Positions 61,172 through 64,000 of a DNA stretch of 64,000 nucleotides are shown here, piece by piece. The notes below the pieces were generated by a model that made no database searches, was not told the origin of the DNA, and was given only the letters and a program-made list of their open reading frames with translations. Numbering within the stretch: the first letter of the stretch is position 1; every line of letters starts with the position of its first letter. The position numbers and the translations under genes were made by a program. Source of the DNA: Methylobacter tundripaludum SV96 (lineage in GTDB: Bacteria > Pseudomonadota > Gammaproteobacteria > Methylococcales > Methylomonadaceae). The stretch spans positions 1,156,167 to 1,220,166 of the forward strand of contig NZ_JH109152.1 in assembly GCF_000190755.2 (NCBI RefSeq), given 5' to 3'.

Positions 61172-63412
61172 ATGCTAAATAACTTGAAAAACTCCGGACA
61201 GTTAACTATCAAAATGCGTTTTACGATCATTGTAAGTACGTTGGTCATCGGTTTTTCACTGTTCGGTTTCGCAACATTCAAGGCCATGAATACACTGAAT
61301 GTTAATGGCCCCATTTATCAACGCATAGTTCAGGGTAAAGATATTATTGCCGATGTCCTGCCTCCGCCTGAATACATTATCGAATCCTATCTGGTGACGC
61401 TGCAATTAACCCAAACCACCGACCCGGCTGAAATCAGCACCTTGGTGACGCACTTTCAATCGCTAAAAACGGAATACGAGTCCCGTCATCGTTATTGGAC
61501 AGGCCAATCTTTGGAACAGGGACTCCAGGTTTCTTTACTTGAACGTTCTTACCGGGCGGCGCAAACCTTTTACAATGAAGCCGGCCAGCGGTTTTTGCCG
61601 AGCATCCAGGCGGGCGACCGTGACGGCTCACTCGCCAGCCTCCTGAAAATGCGTCGCGCTTATGAAGAGCATCGTAATGCTATTAATGACGTAGTGAAAC
61701 TTACAACAGCCCGCAACCTGGAAGATGAGGCACACGCGCAAAATACAATACACGGGTACGAAATCCTCCTGGTCGGCATTTTTATCTTCAGCGTTGCTAT
61801 GGCAGTCGTGTTGACCGTACTGATCAGTCGCAGCATCATACGATCGCTCAAGACCGTCCAACAGGTTGCAGGAGCCATTGCCAATGGAGACCTGCACTCC
61901 AGCATTGACACGCATCAAAAAGATGAAATCGGGGATCTGTTGCGCTCCATGAAAACCATGCAGGATTCGATCAACTTCTTCGTTACCGGCCTGGACGATA
62001 TGGCGCAAAAGCACGCACAGGGCTGGGTCAAAGAGCAACTCGACAGTTCAACATTCTCCGGTATCTACGGCAAGATAGCCTATGAAGTTAATGACTTGAT
62101 TCAATCGCGTATCCTGATCAACAGAAAGCTGATCGGCATCGTCTCCCAATATTCAAAAGGTGATTTCTCTCTCGACATGGACGTTTTGCCGGGAGAAACC
62201 ATTGTCATTACCGAGATTATGGACAATGCCAAAAAGACCTTTCTCGCCGTTAACAACGAAATCAAAATGCTTGCGGAAGCAGGCGCTCAAGGCGATTTCT
62301 CAAAGCGTAGCGATCCGGATAAATTTGAGTTCATGTTCAAGGGGATTTTGGCCAATCTCAATCACCTGATGGAAACCTGCGATGTCGGCTTCAACGACGT
62401 GCTGCATGTCGCCGATGCCCTGGCTCAAGGCGACTTGACCCAAACCATCGACAAAGACTATCCCGGCACCTTTGGCGAAGTGATTGTCGGCATGAATAGT
62501 ATTGTAGGAAACCTCAAAGGCCTGGTCGGCAATATCAAGGATTCCACCGACAACATTCACACAGCGGCTAACGAAATCGCCACCGGTAACAATGACTTAT
62601 CGCATCGCACCGAGGAGCAAGCCGCCAGCCTGGAACAAACCGCCGCCAGCATGGAAGAGCTGACCTCCGCCGTGCAGCATAATGCCGTCAACGCCCAACA
62701 GGCCAACCGGCTCGCCGTTGACGCATCCGACATCGCGGGCAAAGGCGTTGAAGTGGTCGGCCAGGTCGTCATGACCATGAATGAAATCAATGAATCGTCA
62801 CGTAAAATCGGGGACATTATCTCGGTGATCGACGATATTGCTTTCCAGACCAACATTCTTGCCCTCAACGCTGCGGTAGAAGCCGCCCGCGCCGGTGAAC
62901 AAGGCCGGGGCTTTGCCGTTGTTGCCGTAGAAGTGCGCAACCTCGCGCAACGCGCCGCGACGGCTGCCGGGGAAATTAAAGAGCTGATTAGCGATTCGGT
63001 CGATAAAGTCTCGGACGGCAGTAAGCTGGTTGCCCAAGCCGGGCTGACCATGGAAGACATTGTCACCTCCATCCGCGGCGTTACCGACATGATGTCTGAA
63101 ATCACCGCCGCCTCCGCCGAACAAAGCGCCGGCATCGAACAAGTCAATCAGGCCATCACCCAAATGGATGACGTAACCCAACAAAATGCCGCTCTGGTAG
63201 AACAAGCCGCTGCGGCCGCGGAATTGCTGGAAGAACAAGCGCAAAACCTGGTGATCACAGTGAGCAGTTTTAAAGTGGTAGATAGCTCGGGCACGTCAAA
63301 CAGCTACTTTCATTTACCGCCTGCGAAAAAAGAAATAGCGCTACCCAGAGCAGTTGCCGGTAGGAAGTTACAGTTACAACTTGCTGGTAATGATGAGTGG
63401 GATGAGTTTTAA
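61172..63412 (+). CDS. Methyl-accepting chemotaxis protein
   Basis: ATG 61172 with AGGAG upstream is chosen; the earlier frame start has no family similarity. The 746-residue protein has two membrane helices ([20 protein letters not shown] and [20 protein letters not shown]), a periplasmic sensor part between them, a HAMP region, a second HAMP-like region ([20 protein letters not shown]) and a signalling tip with [20 protein letters not shown] and [20 protein letters not shown]. It ends NDEWDEF, like the C-terminal tether for CheR/CheB. It should be methylated and couple to CheA. It lies downstream of leader B. Confidence 0.92.
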   Translation: MLNNLKNSGQLTIKMRFTIIVSTLVIGFSLFGFATFKAMNTLNVNGPIYQRIVQGKDIIADVLPPPEYIIESYLVTLQLTQTTDPAEISTLVTHFQSLKTEYESRHRYWTGQSLEQGLQVSLLERSYRAAQTFYNEAGQRFLPSIQAGDRDGSLASLLKMRRAYEEHRNAINDVVKLTTARNLEDEAHAQNTIHGYEILLVGIFIFSVAMAVVLTVLISRSIIRSLKTVQQVAGAIANGDLHSSIDTHQKDEIGDLLRSMKTMQDSINFFVTGLDDMAQKHAQGWVKEQLDSSTFSGIYGKIAYEVNDLIQSRILINRKLIGIVSQYSKGDFSLDMDVLPGETIVITEIMDNAKKTFLAVNNEIKMLAEAGAQGDFSKRSDPDKFEFMFKGILANLNHLMETCDVGFNDVLHVADALAQGDLTQTIDKDYPGTFGEVIVGMNSIVGNLKGLVGNIKDSTDNIHTAANEIATGNNDLSHRTEEQAASLEQTAASMEELTSAVQHNAVNAQQANRLAVDASDIAGKGVEVVGQVVMTMNEINESSRKIGDIISVIDDIAFQTNILALNAAVEAARAGEQGRGFAVVAVEVRNLAQRAATAAGEIKELISDSVDKVSDGSKLVAQAGLTMEDIVTSIRGVTDMMSEITAASAEQSAGIEQVNQAITQMDDVTQQNAALVEQAAAAAELLEEQAQNLVITVSSFKVVDSSGTSNSYFHLPPAKKEIALPRAVAGRKLQLQLAGNDEWDEF

Positions 63413-63470
63413 TCCCCCTTTATTATCTAAAAACGATCTATTTTGCCCCTTATTCGCCCTATCAATAGCC

Positions 63471-63869
63471 ATGGACATCACCATCACCACACCCGCCCTG
63501 TTATTTCCCGCCATTTCAGTTTTATTTTTGGCCTATTCCAACCGTTTTCTGGCGATTGCCAGCCGGATTAGAGAACAGCATAACCTGTTTAACAAAACCC
63601 AAAGCCCGGTTGCCAAAAAACAGATCGACAGCTTAAGGCTCCGCATCCGCTTTATTGTGGCGATGCAAGTGCTGGGCGTCGTTGGCATTATCTGCTGCAC
63701 ACTCGCTATGGGGCTGATCTTTTACGGACTACAGTATTACGGCAACATGACTTTCGGCTTCAGCATGGTGTTTATTGTTTTATCGTTGTTAGCATCAATA
63801 AGCGAGTTATTGCTTTCAACAAAAGCGCTCAATATCGAGTTGGAAGATATGGAAGCGCATTCGTCATAG
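63471..63869 (+). CDS. DUF2721 membrane protein
   Basis: ATG 63471 (MDITITTPALLFPAISVLFL) is preferred over the upstream frame start, which overlaps the chemoreceptor. The 132-residue protein has three membrane helices (about residues 8-25, 62-88 and 94-115), with a long basic loop around NKTQSPVAKKQIDSLRLRIR. DUF2721 proteins are common and uncharacterised. It is 58 nt downstream of the chemoreceptor gene and probably co-transcribed. Confidence 0.8.
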   Translation: MDITITTPALLFPAISVLFLAYSNRFLAIASRIREQHNLFNKTQSPVAKKQIDSLRLRIRFIVAMQVLGVVGIICCTLAMGLIFYGLQYYGNMTFGFSMVFIVLSLLASISELLLSTKALNIELEDMEAHSS

Positions 63870-63896
63870 TTGGTGCAAACGAATAGGTGAATGCAC
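63870..63896. promoter_or_regulatory. NtrC-like half-sites at the right edge (module C?)
   Basis: ttggtgcaaacgaataggtg followed by aatgcac, similar to the blocks of modules A and B. It starts right after the DUF2721 stop. The next gene is outside the window. Confidence 0.4.
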
Positions 63897-64000
63897 AAAA
63901 TTGATGCATTACAGACATACACCCCTCTCACCTTGCCCTCCTCAATACGAACTATAACCGCTGATATTCATTAACTTAAATCCATAAAATAAGCATCCAC

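Overview
The window looks like a chromosomal segment of a gammaproteobacterium, most likely a methanotroph of the Methylococcales type. The evidence is a gammaproteobacterial lepA-lepB-DUF4845-rnc-era-recO-pdxJ block, intergenic hairpin repeats, assimilatory nirBD, and a large LEPR/DUF4347 adhesin. The taxonomic call is inference; no marker gene here settles it.

Left part (1-12.6 kb). A giant adhesin runs off the left edge (minus strand) and carries 375-bp tandem repeats, with a broken duplicate of its own 5' end just upstream. Then come a vapBC toxin-antitoxin pair and a tail-collar (Mdp-like) protein with DUF6916 and GNAT genes. Next is a compact group of peptide-modification-like genes: an aspartyl/asparaginyl beta-hydroxylase, a Nif11-like small protein, a sulfotransferase and a convergent SAM methyltransferase. 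A cold-shock gene with a long leader and a small membrane protein close this part.

Integrated element (about 12.75-23.03 kb). A P4-like integrative element lies against the 3' end of tRNA-Ser(GGA). It has an integrase with a nonsense codon just before the catalytic tyrosine, an AlpA-like regulator, a Toprim primase split by an IS630 insertion, a DUF927-type helicase, a palindrome-rich non-coding stretch that could be its origin, and several small genes. It appears immobilised.

Housekeeping core (23-41.6 kb). uup, cinA-like, an AEC transporter, a rhodanese, pyrF, a SafE-type membrane protein, a sigma-54 activator, PP2C, pdxJ, recO, era, rnc, DUF4845, lepB, lepA, a DUF3530 hydrolase, an AI-2E-family transporter, a membrane-anchored cold-shock-domain protein and cobO.

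Debris zone (41.8-44.3 kb). A 3'-truncated second IS630 copy has destroyed a RelE/ParE toxin whose antitoxin also carries a stop; an IS110 remnant and hairpin repeats follow.

Right part (44.3-64 kb). An orphan membrane protein, phzF, and nirBD with a clear sigma-54 promoter, followed by a divergent ANTAR regulator. Then a Fap-like functional-amyloid export operon (subunit candidates, C39-like protease, coiled-coil plus beta-barrel porin), a membrane cytochrome c, and two paralogous regulatory modules. Each module has NtrC-like half-sites, a sigma-54 promoter and a leader RNA with an ANTAR-type hexaloop hairpin and an intrinsic terminator. One lies upstream of an EAL phosphodiesterase and the other upstream of a chemoreceptor. 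Relics of an ANTAR gene and of a PDC-sensor gene show that these modules arose by duplication and decay. A third set of half-sites at the right edge predicts another module outside the window. Together the right part suggests that nitrogen status is coupled to c-di-GMP, chemotaxis and surface amyloid.
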